A DNA stretch of 64,000 nucleotides, taken from the NCBI RefSeq assembly GCF_004322705.1, contig NZ_SIZZ01000002.1:806001-870000 (forward strand), read 5' to 3'. The DNA is from Dyella terrae. Lineage in GTDB: Bacteria; Pseudomonadota; Gammaproteobacteria; Xanthomonadales; Rhodanobacteraceae. Made by a program: the position numbers and the translations under genes. The first letter of the stretch is position 1. Each line of letters begins with the position of its first letter. This document shows, one piece after another, positions 63,005-64,000 of this stretch. Under the pieces are notes generated by a model. The model did no database searches. It saw only the letters and a program-made list of their open reading frames with translations, and was not told where the DNA came from.

Positions 63005-64000
63005 TCAGCGTGATTCCCAGAACTCGCCGCGATGCACGATCTGCCGATCACTTCGCGCGCCGGCCACGGCGGCAGGCCCGTTAGGCTCATCGAAAACCAC
63101 GAACGATGCCTCGTTCCCCGCGTGAAGGCCGTAGCCTTCCTTGCCCATGACGGTGGCACCGGCATGCGTCGCCATGTCCAGCGCGACCAGCAGTTCGCTG
63201 TCCGTATAGAAGCCCGACCGATAGCCGACAAGCTGGGCTCGCTGCAGCATGTCGCCATTGCCGTAAGGCCACCAGGCATCGCGGATGTTGTCATTGCCGC
63301 TGAAAACGTGAACGCCTGCCGCGCGAAGTCGGAGCACCGGCGGGAAAGCGCGGTCGCCAGGCGCATTGGTCATGATGGCCACGCCGGCATCCGACAGAGC
63401 CAGCGCGGTGCGATCGACCACATCGTGCGTCACGTCGCCCAGCGCATAGGCATGGCTCACGGCGACGCGTCCCGCCATGCCGAGCGCTTTCGTGCGCGCG
63501 GCAATGCGCAGCAGTTGCCCGATGCCTTGCATGCCCGGCTCGTGCAGATGGATGTCCACCTTGGCGTCGTGGCGTTCGGCCACGCCGAACACCACGTCGA
63601 GCTGGCCTTCGGCATCGCCATCGAGCGTCGTGGGATCGATGCCGCCGACGACGGTCGCACCTTCGCGCATGGCGGCATGAAGCACGTCGGCCGTGCCGGG
63701 ACAAGACATCACGCCCGCCTGCGGAAACGCGACGATTTCGATATCGACCCGATCAAGCCAGCGGCTGCGCGCTTCCATGACCGCATGCAAGTGCGAAAGG
63801 CCGGTCGTGGCATCCACGTCGACGTGGCAGCGCATGGCCATCGTGCCGTAGCTTGCGGCCTGGGCAATCAACGCGTCCGCGCGCTCCACCATGGGCCGCG
63901 CAGTCGCCAGGAGTTGCTTCTCCGCCGCCAGTCGTTCACGCAGCGAGTGGGCTGGGACGTGTGGTCTCCATGTGTCGCCGACAAAGCTTTTGTCCAGGTG
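63005..64000 (-). CDS. Cytosine-deaminase-like amidohydrolase, 5' end outside window
   Basis: The frame is open to the end of the window, beginning HLDKSF..., the HxDK metal-binding motif near the start of cytosine-deaminase-type amidohydrolases; about 331 residues are visible and only the first 60-70 should be missing. Further motifs are RCHVDVD, KVDIHLHE, SHAYALGD and SGNDNIRDAWWPYG, the last matching the family's SDNIRDPW metal/catalytic Asp region. It is therefore a metal-dependent deaminase or amidohydrolase of that group; whether cytosine itself is the substrate is unknown. An internal ATG at 63892 is only a false start. Convergent with the LysR gene. Confidence 0.88.
   Translation of the reverse strand, partial: HLDKSFVGDTWRPHVPAHSLRERLAAEKQLLATARPMVERADALIAQAASYGTMAMRCHVDVDATTGLSHLHAVMEARSRWLDRVDIEIVAFPQAGVMSCPGTADVLHAAMREGATVVGGIDPTTLDGDAEGQLDVVFGVAERHDAKVDIHLHEPGMQGIGQLLRIAARTKALGMAGRVAVSHAYALGDVTHDVVDRTALALSDAGVAIMTNAPGDRAFPPVLRLRAAGVHVFSGNDNIRDAWWPYGNGDMLQRAQLVGYRSGFYTDSELLVALDMATHAGATVMGKEGYGLHAGNEASFVVFDEPNGPAAVAGARSDRQIVHRGEFWESR

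Noticed and set aside
63005-63892. Complete 295-residue amidohydrolase starting at the ATG at 63892
   Set aside because: The upstream in-frame sequence to the window end contains the family's HLDK motif, so the real start lies outside the window.

Overview
This 64 kb window is ordinary chromosome from a GC-rich gammaproteobacterium, most likely of the Xanthomonadales (a Rhodanobacteraceae-like relative of Dyella, Luteibacter or Rhodanobacter). That assignment is inferred from family content: a fused aspartate kinase/diaminopimelate decarboxylase, the murL-murD2 route to D-Glu in the peptidoglycan stem, a pair of 'transmembrane repetitive' proteins, and a class I fumarase. I see no rRNA, tRNA, CRISPR array, insertion sequence or prophage. 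Genes are dense, mostly in short operons, often closed by clear intrinsic hairpins.

Layout. 1-4.8 kb: the 3' part of a very large duplicated-domain membrane protein, overlapping prmC. 4.8-9.5 kb: dxs, a small iron-permease-family protein, an HNH endonuclease, SapC and a GNAT enzyme. 9.6-11.9 kb: a lipoprotein/acyl-CoA dehydrogenase operon with a PsrA-type operator at its head. 12.2-15.3 kb: a SET-domain methyltransferase, a Gre-like protein without the catalytic acids, and an EF-G paralogue. 15.6-18.6 kb: two related TonB-like membrane-anchored, proline-rich proteins. 18.7-21.5 kb: a molybdenum hydroxylase pair that has lost key cofactor and active-site residues. 21.6-25.1 kb: an APC transporter and a secreted S53 peptidase. 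25.5-32.7 kb: fumarase, lysAC, murL and murD2. 32.7-35.1 kb: a Tat-exported alpha/beta hydrolase divergent from an XRE/MmyB-type regulator with a strong inverted-repeat operator between them, then a universal stress protein. 35.3-40.8 kb: an M13 peptidase and a GH92 mannosidase with a LacI-type operator. 41-49.4 kb: tamA-tamB and a GH17-GT2 fusion of NdvB type. 49.5-58.1 kb: dps, hrpA, relA and a TPR protein. 58.1-64 kb: an SDR protein, PBP1B, a TPR lipoprotein, a LysR gene broken by a frameshift near its 3' end, and a partial cytosine-deaminase-like amidohydrolase running off the window.

The strongest theme is the cell envelope. lysAC supplies diaminopimelate and lysine, murD2/murL install and epimerise glutamate, PBP1B polymerises the wall, TamAB builds the outer membrane, the NdvB-like enzyme makes periplasmic glucan, and several secreted hydrolases act outside the cytoplasm. 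The observations most worth following are the degenerate molybdenum hydroxylase (all four ligands of one [2Fe-2S] cluster and the usual catalytic Glu missing together), the paired TonB-like proteins with an unassigned C-terminal domain, the Gre-like factor without its acidic tip, and three well-formed operators placed upstream of genes that fit them.
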